Assembly: GCA_003343605.1 (NCBI GenBank)
Contig: QAKW01000057.1
Span: 1 to 8,184 of the forward strand
Direction of reading: 5' to 3'
Length of the DNA: 8,184 nt
From: Clostridiales bacterium
GTDB taxonomy: Bacteria; Bacillota; Clostridia; Oscillospirales; QAKW01
Each line of letters starts with the position of its first letter. Within the stretch, counting starts at the first letter, position 1. Made by a program: the position numbers and the translations under genes. Shown here in pieces: positions 1 to 5,862 of this stretch. Under the pieces are notes generated by a model. It had not been told where the DNA came from. It made no database searches and worked only from the letters and a program-made list of their open reading frames with translations.

Positions 1-2
1 GT

Positions 3-3000
3 GCGGGGGTCAGTTGGATCGACTGCATGAATCTGCGCACCAGCCGCGGCGGCGTGATGCTGGAGGGTACCCCGGTTTACCTGCCGGACGGCGGGGATTA
101 CACCGTGCCGGCGGAATACGGGGGCGCGGCTGTTGAATCTGCGGCGGCCGGCGGTAAACCCTACCTTCCGGGCGCGGAAATCCCGGCGGAAGACGGGCTT
201 ACGGTCAACCTTTACGTAGCGGGCAGCTACCCCGCGGCGGGGGATATCGAGCTTTACCCGGAAGAGAAAATCTTTATTGTGGCCTCGGCGGAGCAGCTTT
301 CCACCATGGCGATGATGGTGAATAAGGGCTATACCTATGAGGGCGCGGTGGTCTATGTAACACAGGATCTGGATTTTTCCAATTTTGCGCGCTGGACGCC
401 GATCGGAACCGTTACCTCTTCGGCGGGCGGCGTTGCGGCGGCGGGTTCCTGCGCTTTTAAGGGCCGCTTTAACGGCCAGTTCCACCGCTTTGAGAACATT
501 CGGTTCAGCCAGAGCGGCGATTACCAGGCCCTCTTCGGCTATCTGGAGGGGGCAACGGTTGAAAACGTGATCCTCGGCGAAGGGCTGGTCAGCGGCGACG
601 GCGCACGCACCGCCGCACTTTGCAGCCTGATGCGCGGCAGCGCGGTACGCAACATTGAAAGCCACCTTGCGGTGACTTCCACCGCCGCCACCGACAGTCT
701 GAATCTGGGGCTGGTGTCGCTGGGGGTTTCTTCCCTGATCGAAGGCTGCCTCAACTATGGCGACCTGGGGCTGGCGGATTCTGAAAGCAGGCAGGAAAAC
801 GGCGGGATCTGCGGCTATGGCTTCAGCTCTACGAAGGTAAACAACTGCTTTGCTGCCGGGGAGAACTACGGCGCGGATTCCGAAACGATTGCCCGGGCAT
901 GCACGGTTACCCAGAGCTTTGGCCTTTCGGCTACCGGCGCGGCGGGCACGCTTTCATGGGATGCATTTTTAAACGGCGAGGGCGCCTGGCGGCTCAATAC
1001 CGCTTCGGGGACCGCCGCCAATACCGGCCTCTGGGGAACCGCGGCTTACGGGCCGACGCTCAAGGAAGAGGAGGCGGTCTTCCGCGCGGCCGGGATTCTG
1101 ATCGACGCCGCTGGCGAGCAGTTCGGCGAAACGGATCTTTATTACCGGCGGGGGGAGGCCGTTGCCTTCCCGGAGCAGCCGGGCTATACCTTTGATTACG
1201 CGGTTTCGGACGGGGCCGTGATCGAAACCGGCTGGGAAATGCCGGGGCGGGACTGCGAGATTTACCTGCACTACCGGAATCAGACCTATCCGGTGACCCT
1301 GCAGCTCAACGGCGGCACGCTGGCGGGCGAGGCGCCCGAAACCCACACGGTGGGCTATGCGCAGGCGCTGCCTTCCGGCGATGTGCTCACACGCGCGGGC
1401 TTCAGCTTTGCCGGCTGGTTTGAAAATGCGGAGCTGGAAGGCGAGCCGGTCACCGAAATTCCGGCGGATCTCTGCCGCGAAGCGATTTATTACGCCGCCT
1501 GGGCCGAGCCGGTGGTAATCACCACCGCCGCGCAGCTTGCCGCGCTTGCGGAAGGCGATCTTTCCGGCAGCTATCAGTTGGGCGCGGATATCGATATGAC
1601 CGGCGTGGCCTTTACGCCGATCGGCACTGCCGAGCATCCGTTTTCCGGCGTTTTCGATGGGGCGGGCTTTACCATCAGCGGGCTGCAGATCGATTCCGAC
1701 GCTCAATACCAGGGGCTTTTCGGCTTCAATACCGGGCGGATCTGCAACCTGACCTTAAGCGATGACTGCAGCATCTCCGGCAGTGCCTTTACCGGCGGCA
1801 TCGCGGGCTACAGCAGCGGCAGCATTACCGATTGCATTACCAGCGCCGCAGTAAGCTATAAAGCACAGCAGCAGGAGAGCTACCGGATGATGAGCCAGAA
1901 TCTCTGCATCTGGGGCAACGGCAGCTTCGCCGTTGCCAACCGGCAGCCCTGGATGGCGGCGCGCATTGAGCGGGAGCAGCCCGATATTGTGGGCATGCAG
2001 GAGGGTTCCACCTCCTGGGTAACCTACCTGGAGCGCAACCTCAGCGGCTATACCCTGCTCTATCAATACCGGCACGATAAGGAATCCACGCCGGTTGCCT
2101 ATAAAACCGACCGCTTCGAGCTGGTAGACAGCGGCACCTTCTGGCTTTCGGAAACACCGGAAACGGAATCCCTGGGCTGGGATGGCTCCCACTACCGTAT
2201 CTGCACCTGGGTGATTCTGCGCAATAAGCAAAGCGGGGAGCTGATCAGCTTATTCAACACCCACTTGGATGTGGGCAGCGCCACCGCCCGGCTGGAGGGG
2301 GCGAAGCTGGTTAAGAGCCGGATGGAGCAGATGCTGGCGCGTTACCCCGGCCTGATGATTTTTTCGAGCGGCGACTATAATACCGGGGAAAATAGCGCCC
2401 CTTATAACGTTTTAACCAGCGACGGCTTCGGGGATACCCGCTATCTGGCCGAAGAGAGCGATACCCTCAATACCTATAGCGATACTCTTACAGACAATTG
2501 GGTAAACGCCTCTTCCAGCCGGATCGACTTTATTATGGCCTATGCCCCGAATGTTTCGGTAACCCAATTCAAGGTGCTGGCCGAAACGGTAAACGGCACC
2601 CGGCTTTCGGATCATAACGGCCTGATCGCCACCTTCCATGCCGTAAGCGGCATCTGCTTCGGCGGGGCGGTAGGCGTGAACACCGGCACACTCAACCGGA
2701 TCATTTCCTACGCACCGGTAGAGGGCGGCGAAGAAACCGGCGCGCTTGCCGGCCGCAACACAGGCACCGCCGACCGGCTTTACTACCTGGAGCTGACCGA
2801 GGGCATCAAAGCGGTTGGCGGCGGCAGCGAACCCACCGATTCCGGGCTGCTCACCAGCCAGCCCTTCAGCACGCCTGAATTTTGCTGGGCGCTCAATGAG
2901 AACGCAGGCCGGGCTGCCTTTACGCTGGTAGAGCGCATGCCGGCCATCGCCGGCACGCGGGGGTACGCGCTGCCGGTGCGCCTGATGGTAAACGGCACGC

Positions 3001-4415
3001 CGGTTTATGCGCTGGCGGGCGATACGGTGCAGCTCGATACCACCGGCTTTACCGATCCGGTCTGCGCGCTGGACGGAGTTTATTTCCCGGGCACAGCGCT
3101 GACCGCCCCTGAAGGGGACGCAACAGTGACCATTACCGAAAATACCGCCTGCACCACCCATGATTTCGGCGGCTGGGAAGCGGTGGATGCGCAGGAGCAC
3201 CGGCGGACCTGCCGGGCGAATGCCAGCCATTTTGAAACCGCCGTCCATCAGTTTTCAGAGCCCTTTACCGTTCCGGCCGGCTGCGGCGGGAGCGGCTATA
3301 CGGCCCGGCGCTGCAGCGATTGCGGCTATCTGCTGAAGACCGATGAAACGCCTGCAACGGGCCATCTGTTCGGCGCATGGCAGCCCTTCAGTGCAGAGGA
3401 GCATCTGCGCGTTTGCACGCAGGACAGCAGCCACCGGGAGTATGCGGCGCACCGCTTCGATGAGGGCGTTTTCTGCCCGCCGGGCTGCGAGGAGGCGGGC
3501 GTGATCCGCTATACCTGCCTCGACTGCGGCTATACGGAAACCATTGCGGCGGCCGGTGCGGCCGGGCACGCCTTCGGCGACTGGGAGCCGGCAGATGCGC
3601 TGCATCATCAGCGGATCTGTGCAAATGATGAAAGCCATATAGAGCTTGCGGCACATCTCTTTACCGCCTCTCCGGAGGAGGCCGGCTGCGAGACCGGCGC
3701 GGGAACCCGCTATACCTGCCGGACTTGCGGCTACAGCTATCTGGAAGAGACGGGCGCGCCGCTGGGGCATGATTACGGCGCTTGGCGGCCGCTGGACGCA
3801 CAGTTTCATGATGCGGTCTGCAGCCACGACAGCCGGCACCGGATTCAGGAGGCGCATACCTTCGGTGAGGGCGTAACGGCAGCGCCCACCTGCGAAGCCG
3901 CGGGCTATACGCGCCATACCTGCACGGGCTGCGGGTATTATTACGATACCGACCCGGTTGCGGCGCTGGGGCATGATTACGGCGCATGGGAAGTTGTTTC
4001 GCCCGCGGGCGAAACAGAGCGGGGCCTGCTTGTGCGCACCTGCAGTGTTTGCAGCGGGCGGCAGAAACGTGTTCTTCCCGCCGGAAACGATCCGGCGGTC
4101 TGCGCGGCTGCCGGGGAGCCGCAGGCCGATGGAACGCTGCAGGTGGAGATCCGGCTGCAAAATAATCCGGGCCTTGCCTCGCTGCAGATTCAGATCGATT
4201 ATGATCCCGCGCTGCTGCAGCTGGAAAGCGCGGAATCGCTTGCGCAGGGGCCGGCGCTCGGCAGCCTGCTCTTTGGCAGCGGGCTGGAGGGCCACCTGAA
4301 CGACGGCGCCTTCAAGGCAACCTGGGTTGGCGCAGAAAACGATTTCAGCAACGGAACGCTCTTTACCCTCACCTTCCGGATCATCGGGTCCGGGGAGGCA
4401 CGGATCGGCGTGTAG
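3..4415 (+). CDS. Extracellular multidomain protein: GLUG / InlB B-repeat / nested EEP phosphoesterase / Cys-His repeats / cohesin-like (5' partial, stopped by TAG)
   Basis: The frame is open to the left edge, so the first ATG (base 27) is probably internal; residues below count from it. Domains in order: GLUG-type region about 84-345; a beta-rich spacer; an InlB B-type (Listeria-Bacteroides) repeat about 421-494 with the AGFSFAGWF signature; a second GLUG region about 497-975 containing an EEP domain at about 617-872; an Ig-like segment about 980-1040; five Cys/His-rich repeats 1045-1350; and a cohesin-like domain from about 1354 that the stop cuts off. The EEP active site is complete, so a metal-dependent phosphodiesterase or phosphatase activity is likely; the substrate cannot be told. 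No membrane segment is visible, and a signal peptide would lie upstream of the window. The same frame continues after the TAG into a dockerin ending at 4745, so this is best read as the front of one interrupted gene. Location outside the cell is inferred from the domain families. Confidence 0.9.
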   Translation, partial: AGVSWIDCMNLRTSRGGVMLEGTPVYLPDGGDYTVPAEYGGAAVESAAAGGKPYLPGAEIPAEDGLTVNLYVAGSYPAAGDIELYPEEKIFIVASAEQLSTMAMMVNKGYTYEGAVVYVTQDLDFSNFARWTPIGTVTSSAGGVAAAGSCAFKGRFNGQFHRFENIRFSQSGDYQALFGYLEGATVENVILGEGLVSGDGARTAALCSLMRGSAVRNIESHLAVTSTAATDSLNLGLVSLGVSSLIEGCLNYGDLGLADSESRQENGGICGYGFSSTKVNNCFAAGENYGADSETIARACTVTQSFGLSATGAAGTLSWDAFLNGEGAWRLNTASGTAANTGLWGTAAYGPTLKEEEAVFRAAGILIDAAGEQFGETDLYYRRGEAVAFPEQPGYTFDYAVSDGAVIETGWEMPGRDCEIYLHYRNQTYPVTLQLNGGTLAGEAPETHTVGYAQALPSGDVLTRAGFSFAGWFENAELEGEPVTEIPADLCREAIYYAAWAEPVVITTAAQLAALAEGDLSGSYQLGADIDMTGVAFTPIGTAEHPFSGVFDGAGFTISGLQIDSDAQYQGLFGFNTGRICNLTLSDDCSISGSAFTGGIAGYSSGSITDCITSAAVSYKAQQQESYRMMSQNLCIWGNGSFAVANRQPWMAARIEREQPDIVGMQEGSTSWVTYLERNLSGYTLLYQYRHDKESTPVAYKTDRFELVDSGTFWLSETPETESLGWDGSHYRICTWVILRNKQSGELISLFNTHLDVGSATARLEGAKLVKSRMEQMLARYPGLMIFSSGDYNTGENSAPYNVLTSDGFGDTRYLAEESDTLNTYSDTLTDNWVNASSSRIDFIMAYAPNVSVTQFKVLAETVNGTRLSDHNGLIATFHAVSGICFGGAVGVNTGTLNRIISYAPVEGGEETGALAGRNTGTADRLYYLELTEGIKAVGGGSEPTDSGLLTSQPFSTPEFCWALNENAGRAAFTLVERMPAIAGTRGYALPVRLMVNGTPVYALAGDTVQLDTTGFTDPVCALDGVYFPGTALTAPEGDATVTITENTACTTHDFGGWEAVDAQEHRRTCRANASHFETAVHQFSEPFTVPAGCGGSGYTARRCSDCGYLLKTDETPATGHLFGAWQPFSAEEHLRVCTQDSSHREYAAHRFDEGVFCPPGCEEAGVIRYTCLDCGYTETIAAAGAAGHAFGDWEPADALHHQRICANDESHIELAAHLFTASPEEAGCETGAGTRYTCRTCGYSYLEETGAPLGHDYGAWRPLDAQFHDAVCSHDSRHRIQEAHTFGEGVTAAPTCEAAGYTRHTCTGCGYYYDTDPVAALGHDYGAWEVVSPAGETERGLLVRTCSVCSGRQKRVLPAGNDPAVCAAAGEPQADGTLQVEIRLQNNPGLASLQIQIDYDPALLQLESAESLAQGPALGSLLFGSGLEGHLNDGAFKATWVGAENDFSNGTLFTLTFRIIGSGEARIGV
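1857..2648 (+). other. EEP (endonuclease/exonuclease/phosphatase) domain nested inside a GLUG repeat
   Basis: Residues 611-874 of the long protein. All expected EEP catalytic elements are visible in order: Asn625 in MSQNL, Glu659 in GMQEG, His746 and Asp748 in NTHLD, Asp783 and Asn785 in GDYN, Asp834 in SRIDF, and Asp862-His863 in SDHNG. This matches the DNase I-like fold, whose members cleave phosphodiester or phosphomonoester bonds with a divalent metal. GLUG sequence resumes directly on both sides: residues up to TSAAVS read on naturally into GICFGGAVG once the domain is removed. The insert is bounded by Ala-Val-Ser on both sides, encoded by GCAGTAAGC (1848-1856) and GCCGTAAGC (2640-2648). 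The substrate is unknown; nuclease, lipid phosphodiesterase and sugar or inositol phosphatase are all possible. Confidence 0.88.
3159..4076 (+). repeat. Five Cys/His-rich protein repeats of about 68 residues
   Basis: The motif H-x-(F/Y)-G-x-W starts repeats at residues 1045, 1113, 1181, 1248 and 1316, a period of 67-68. The first four each continue with a Cys, then a short Asp/Ser-His pair, an Ala-His-x-Phe, an isolated Cys, and finally Tyr-Thr-x(3)-Cys-x(2)-Cys-Gly-Tyr. The fifth is degenerate: it keeps HDYGAW and one CSVC pair but loses the SH and AH parts. A sixth remnant (HQYVW followed by CVCG) follows the TAG codon at about 4500-4550. The regular Cys and His pattern suggests a small metal-bound or disulphide-bonded module. 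Similar stalk-like repeats occur in clostridial surface proteins, but their function is not established to my knowledge. Confidence 0.85.
4413..4415 (+). other. In-frame TAG inside the cohesin-like domain
   Basis: TAG sits in the same frame as the 1462 codons before it and the 110 codons after it. The codons between it and the next ATG (GGG GCG CCG GAT) are open, so one base change restores a continuous frame into the dockerin; no frameshift is needed. Cohesin-like folds run to about 140-150 residues, but only about 109 precede the stop. The expected last strand appears afterwards (TAPVAVYG). The other gene ends in the window use TAA, TGA and TAA. Possible explanations are a nonsense mutation, a sequencing error, or amber readthrough. 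Confidence 0.8.
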
Positions 4416-4427
4416 GGGGCGCCGGAT

Positions 4428-4745
4428 ATGGCTTTTGATGAAAAGACGGCGCCGGTTGCGGTTTACGGCTGCGATACCAACGCGGTGCTGGAGCATACGC
4501 ATCAGTATGTGTGGAGCGATGCGGAGCAGGCATTCCTCTGCGTCTGCGGCGAGCGGATCGCCGCACCCGGCGATCCGGATGGCGACGGCCTGCTGACCAC
4601 TGCCGATGCAACGCTGATTATGCGCTATCTCAACGGCTGGCAAACGGCGCTGGATCCCGCAAAGGCCGATTTTTCGGGCGACGGGAAGGTAAGCATCTAT
4701 GACGCGGTGCTGATCCTCAGAGCGCTGGCCGGGCAGCCGGTATAA
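4428..4745 (+). CDS. C-terminal fragment: end of cohesin-like domain plus type I dockerin
   Basis: This 105-codon frame continues the long gene after the TAG. Residues 1-22 look like the closing strand of the cohesin-like domain, 24-44 are a remnant of the Cys/His repeat (THQYVW, CVCG), and 48-105 are a type I dockerin. The dockerin has two calcium loops with Asp at positions 1, 5 and 12: DPDGDGLLTTAD (residues 49-60) and DFSGDGKVSIYD (81-92). Each is followed by a hydrophobic helix (ATLIMRYL, AVLILRAL). Dockerins bind cohesins and attach enzymes to scaffolds or to the cell surface. There is no signal peptide, so a separately made product would stay in the cytoplasm. An AGGGGG eight bases before the ATG could allow restart, but it overlaps the TAG and may be chance. 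Most likely this is the tail of the upstream protein, not a gene of its own. Confidence 0.8.
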   Translation: MAFDEKTAPVAVYGCDTNAVLEHTHQYVWSDAEQAFLCVCGERIAAPGDPDGDGLLTTADATLIMRYLNGWQTALDPAKADFSGDGKVSIYDAVLILRALAGQPV

Positions 4746-4757
4746 ATCTGATAACAG

Positions 4758-4795
4758 GCAAACAACGGCGGCCGTTTCCGGCCGCCGTTGTTTGC
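4758..4795 (+). terminator. Perfect 16-bp hairpin after the dockerin
   Basis: GCAAACAACGGCGGCC (4758-4773) pairs perfectly with 4780-4795 around a 6-base loop (GTTTCC), starting 12 bases after the TAA. The following bases (TATAATTAA) are AT-rich but not a T run, so this is a plausible but not classical terminator for the + strand gene. Confidence 0.6.
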
Positions 4796-4802
4796 TATAA
4801 TT

Positions 4803-4839
4803 AAGCCACCGGAAAGTTGGAGAGGCTTTCCGGTGGCTT
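4803..4839. terminator. Second hairpin, CGGAAAG family, end of repeat copy A
   Basis: AAGCCACCGGAAAG (4803-4816) pairs over 14 bp with 4826-4839 around the 9-base loop TTGGAGAGG. It can fold on either strand. Downstream on the - strand the sequence is AATTATAG, and on the + strand CTACATTTTG, so both T tracts are weak. The core is shared with hairpins at 5070-5109 and 5895-5930. It could end the + strand protein gene, a - strand transcript from the repeat, or both. Confidence 0.5.
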
Positions 4840-5016
4840 CTACATTTTGTAAAAGAAGACAAGAAGATTTGCTTTTACGTACAAGAAGGTAGATGAAGAA
4901 AAAAAATAGGAGCAATCTTCTTTTACAAAACATATTGCGGCTCCCGAGCGGAGCCAAATTGCGGCGGCAGAAATAAAACGGCCGGCCGCAGGACGAAATC
5001 AATTTGGGTTTCTACT
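4803..5016 (-). ncRNA. Candidate small RNA from repeat copy A
   Basis: Inferred transcript from about 5016 (a few bases past AGTA) down to the hairpin at 4839-4803. It would fold into GCGGC/GCCGC, GGCTCC/GGAGCC and a 15-bp stem closing a U/C-rich loop, then end in the CGGAAAG hairpin. No good - strand reading frame stays within these bounds. Strand and ends are predictions; the alternative is an untranscribed DNA repeat. Confidence 0.3.
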
Positions 5017-5021
5017 TATAA

Positions 5022-5048
5022 TACTTTTCATTTTTCGAAAATGTGACA
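5022..5048 (-). promoter_or_regulatory. ECF-type promoter candidate, copy A
   Basis: Read on the - strand, TGTCACA (5048-5042) is followed after exactly 16 bases by AGTA (5025-5022). An A/T-rich stretch (5049-5066) lies just upstream, like an UP element. TGTCACA-like -35 boxes are described for some ECF sigma factors (for example group ECF41), and an ECF sigma gene lies about 330 bases away. Assignment to that sigma factor is inference. Confidence 0.4.
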
Positions 5049-5069
5049 ATAAATATAAAAAAATTTGGA

Positions 5070-5109
5070 GGAGCCCCCTCGGAAAGCTGGAGAACTTTCC
5101 GGGGGGCCC
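5070..5109 (-). terminator. CGGAAAG-family hairpin, end of repeat copy B
   Basis: GCCCCC-T-CGGAAAG (5073-5086) pairs with CTTTCCGGGGGGC (5095-5107) with one bulged T; two further G-C pairs extend it past a bulged A. On the - strand the loop reads TTCTCCAG, and T7 follows after TCCTCCAAA. The gap before the T run is longer than usual, so efficiency is uncertain. Confidence 0.45.
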
Positions 5110-5277
5110 GTGCTTGTAAAAGAAGTTAAGAGAATACGATTTCGGCACATATATGAAGGAGAAAAAAGAGTTGCTTCTTTTACAAAGCAAAATTCAGCGG
5201 CTCCCAGGCGGAGCCAAAAAGCGGCAGCCTGCAATAAAACAACCGGCCGCGGGATGAAAGCTATTTTGCTCTCTATA
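5070..5277 (-). ncRNA. Candidate small RNA from repeat copy B
   Basis: Paralogue of the copy A candidate, with the same box spacing and stem order. The large loop on the - strand contains CTCCTTC, able to pair with a Shine-Dalgarno sequence. It would end at the hairpin 5109-5070, followed by a run of seven T (5063-5057) after a 9-base gap. No anti-sigma or peptide gene fills this interval. Confidence 0.3.
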
Positions 5278-5282
5278 ATGAA

Positions 5283-5309
5283 TACTTTTGATTTTCCCAG
5301 AATGTGACA
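5283..5309 (-). promoter_or_regulatory. ECF-type promoter candidate, copy B
   Basis: The - strand again reads TGTCACA (5309-5303), 16 bases, then AGTA (5286-5283), the same spacing as in copy A. An A/T-only tract lies immediately upstream (5310-5343). The bases between the boxes are also largely conserved between copies (an AAAAT-x-AAA core), making this the best-conserved part of the element. Confidence 0.4.
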
Positions 5310-5343
5310 ATTATTTTTAAAAAATTTATTTTTTTAAAAATTA
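5309..5343. other. 35-bp A/T-only tract
   Basis: Thirty-five consecutive A or T bases with near-palindromic runs (TTTTTAAAAAA and TTTTTTTAAAAA), in a region otherwise rich in G and C. It begins about 30 bases after the sigma factor stop (read on the - strand) and directly precedes the copy B -35-like box. It may be an UP element, a weak terminator for the sigma gene, or a DNA-bending or protein-binding site. Confidence 0.6.
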
Positions 5344-5372
5344 GCAGATCATGCCGGCTGAATCAAGCGGAT

Positions 5373-5840
5373 TCAGATGAATTCCTGCTCGTAAACTGCC
5401 CGCGCTCTGGCACGGGCCCGCTCCAGCCGCTTGCGTATCGCGGCCGAATTCTGCCCCAGGATCCGGGAAATCTCTTTTGCGGAGTATCCTTCCACATAGC
5501 GCAGCTGCAGAATGATCCGGTCGGAAACCGGAAGAAAAAAAAGCAGCTCGGGCAGCACGCGGCTTTCCGGTGCATCCACGGCGATCGAAGCATGGAGTTC
5601 TTCGTGCCTGTGGTGCTGGGCGCTGGTCCGCTGGCTTTTGGCGGTATTGGTCGCGCAGCGGATCAGCCATGCTTTTTCATGCTGCTCCGATTCAAAAGCC
5701 GGAGCCTTGCGGTAATAGCGGAAAAAGGTATCCTGCACAGCGTCTTGCGCCTCATCCGGATCACGCACAATGACCATCACAATCTTGAAAACCATATCAC
5801 CATAACGCTGCACCGCACGGTTAAACTGCTGCGGATCCAT
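5373..5840 (-). CDS. ECF-type RNA polymerase sigma factor
   Basis: A 155-residue protein with the two domains of an extracytoplasmic-function sigma factor. Region 2 is at about 12-72, with the core-binding DEAQDAVQDTFFRYYRK stretch and the -10-recognition segment around HEKAWLIRCATNTAK. A linker of about 20 residues follows, then region 4 at about 95-148, with the helix-turn-helix around YSAKEISRILGQNSAAIRKRL. The length is typical. I chose the ATG at 5840 because the homologous sequence begins there and GGAG plus GGGGG lie just upstream; the longer frame from 5954 would translate through a terminator. Such factors usually answer cell-envelope or external signals and are held by an anti-sigma factor. 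None is encoded on either side: the protease is upstream beyond a terminator and the repeat element is downstream. Its regulon is unknown; the TGTCACA boxes nearby are candidate targets. Confidence 0.93.
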   Translation of the reverse strand: MDPQQFNRAVQRYGDMVFKIVMVIVRDPDEAQDAVQDTFFRYYRKAPAFESEQHEKAWLIRCATNTAKSQRTSAQHHRHEELHASIAVDAPESRVLPELLFFLPVSDRIILQLRYVEGYSAKEISRILGQNSAAIRKRLERARARARAVYEQEFI

Positions 5841-5846
5841 AAAAAT

Positions 5847-5856
5847 CCCCCTCTCC
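5847..5856 (-). promoter_or_regulatory. Ribosome binding site of the sigma factor gene
   Basis: On the - strand GGAGAGGGGG ends six bases (ATTTTT) before the ATG at 5840. It decides the start of the sigma factor in favour of this ATG over the upstream in-frame ATGs. Confidence 0.7.
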
Positions 5857-5862
5857 GGATCT

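Larger units (their letters stand above)
4803..5069. repeat. Tandem intergenic element, copy A
   Basis: First of two diverged tandem copies of about 265 bp. Shared landmarks in order: the CGGAAAG hairpin (4803-4839); a 15-bp perfect stem, 4845-4859 with 4916-4930 (core TTGTAAAAGAAG); a GGCTCC/GGAGCC hairpin (4939-4955); a GCGGC/GCCGC pairing (4961-4965 with 4985-4989) enclosing AATAAAAC and the palindrome CGGCCGGCCG; a TATAAT-containing AT tract; and the TACT...TGTGACA box pair (5022-5048). The offsets to copy B are 260-270 bases, so small indels separate them. The stretch is much richer in A and T than the flanking genes. No protein gene is convincing here. Confidence 0.8.
5070..5343. repeat. 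Tandem intergenic element, copy B
   Basis: Second copy with the same order of parts: the hairpin at 5070-5109, the TTGTAAAAGAAG stem (5114-5125 with 5174-5185; flanking GC pairs allow an extension with one bulge), the GGCTCC/GGAGCC hairpin (5199-5215), the GCGGC/GCCGC pairing around AATAAAAC, a TATAAT tract, and TACT...TGTGACA (5283-5309). Stems and the box pair are kept while linkers differ in length and sequence, as expected for structured RNA or a protein-bound element. It ends in an A/T-only tract beside the sigma factor gene. Confidence 0.8.

Noticed and set aside
27..29. ATG at 27 as the true start of the long + strand gene
   Set aside because: The frame is open back to base 3, no ribosome binding site is near, and no signal peptide follows; the gene begins outside the window.
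969..3248. Several - strand open frames under the GLUG and EEP region
   Set aside because: Low-complexity antisense shadows of a clearly real gene with intact motifs.
4413..4415. Pyrrolysine or general TAG recoding as the explanation of the amber codon
   Set aside because: Pyrrolysine is known mainly in methylamine methyltransferases, no recoding machinery is in view, and three other gene ends without TAG are too few to show a changed code. Kept only as a minor alternative.
3255..4862. 535-codon - strand open frame
   Set aside because: Antisense to the Cys/His repeats, cohesin and dockerin coding region; Arg/Ala-rich composition typical of a shadow of GC-rich coding sequence, no recognisable domain, and it crosses two hairpins.
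5010..5026. TATAAT at 5017-5022 as a housekeeping + strand promoter
   Set aside because: No acceptable -35 box at about 17 bases upstream, the spacing to other boxes differs in copy B, and no gene follows on the + strand.
4697..5190. Two - strand frames (101 and 63 codons) over the tandem element with similar CKR...FFIY stretches
   Set aside because: Both run straight through the hairpins; the shared stretch is explained by the conserved stem and U/C-rich loop.
5065..5307. 80-codon + strand frame in repeat copy B
   Set aside because: It spans the whole repeat including the stems, has no counterpart in copy A and no recognisable domain.
4803..5343. CRISPR array, or transposon with terminal inverted repeats and target duplication
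   Set aside because: Only two long diverged copies with no short repeat-spacer pattern; no terminal inverted repeats framing each copy and no transposase in the window.
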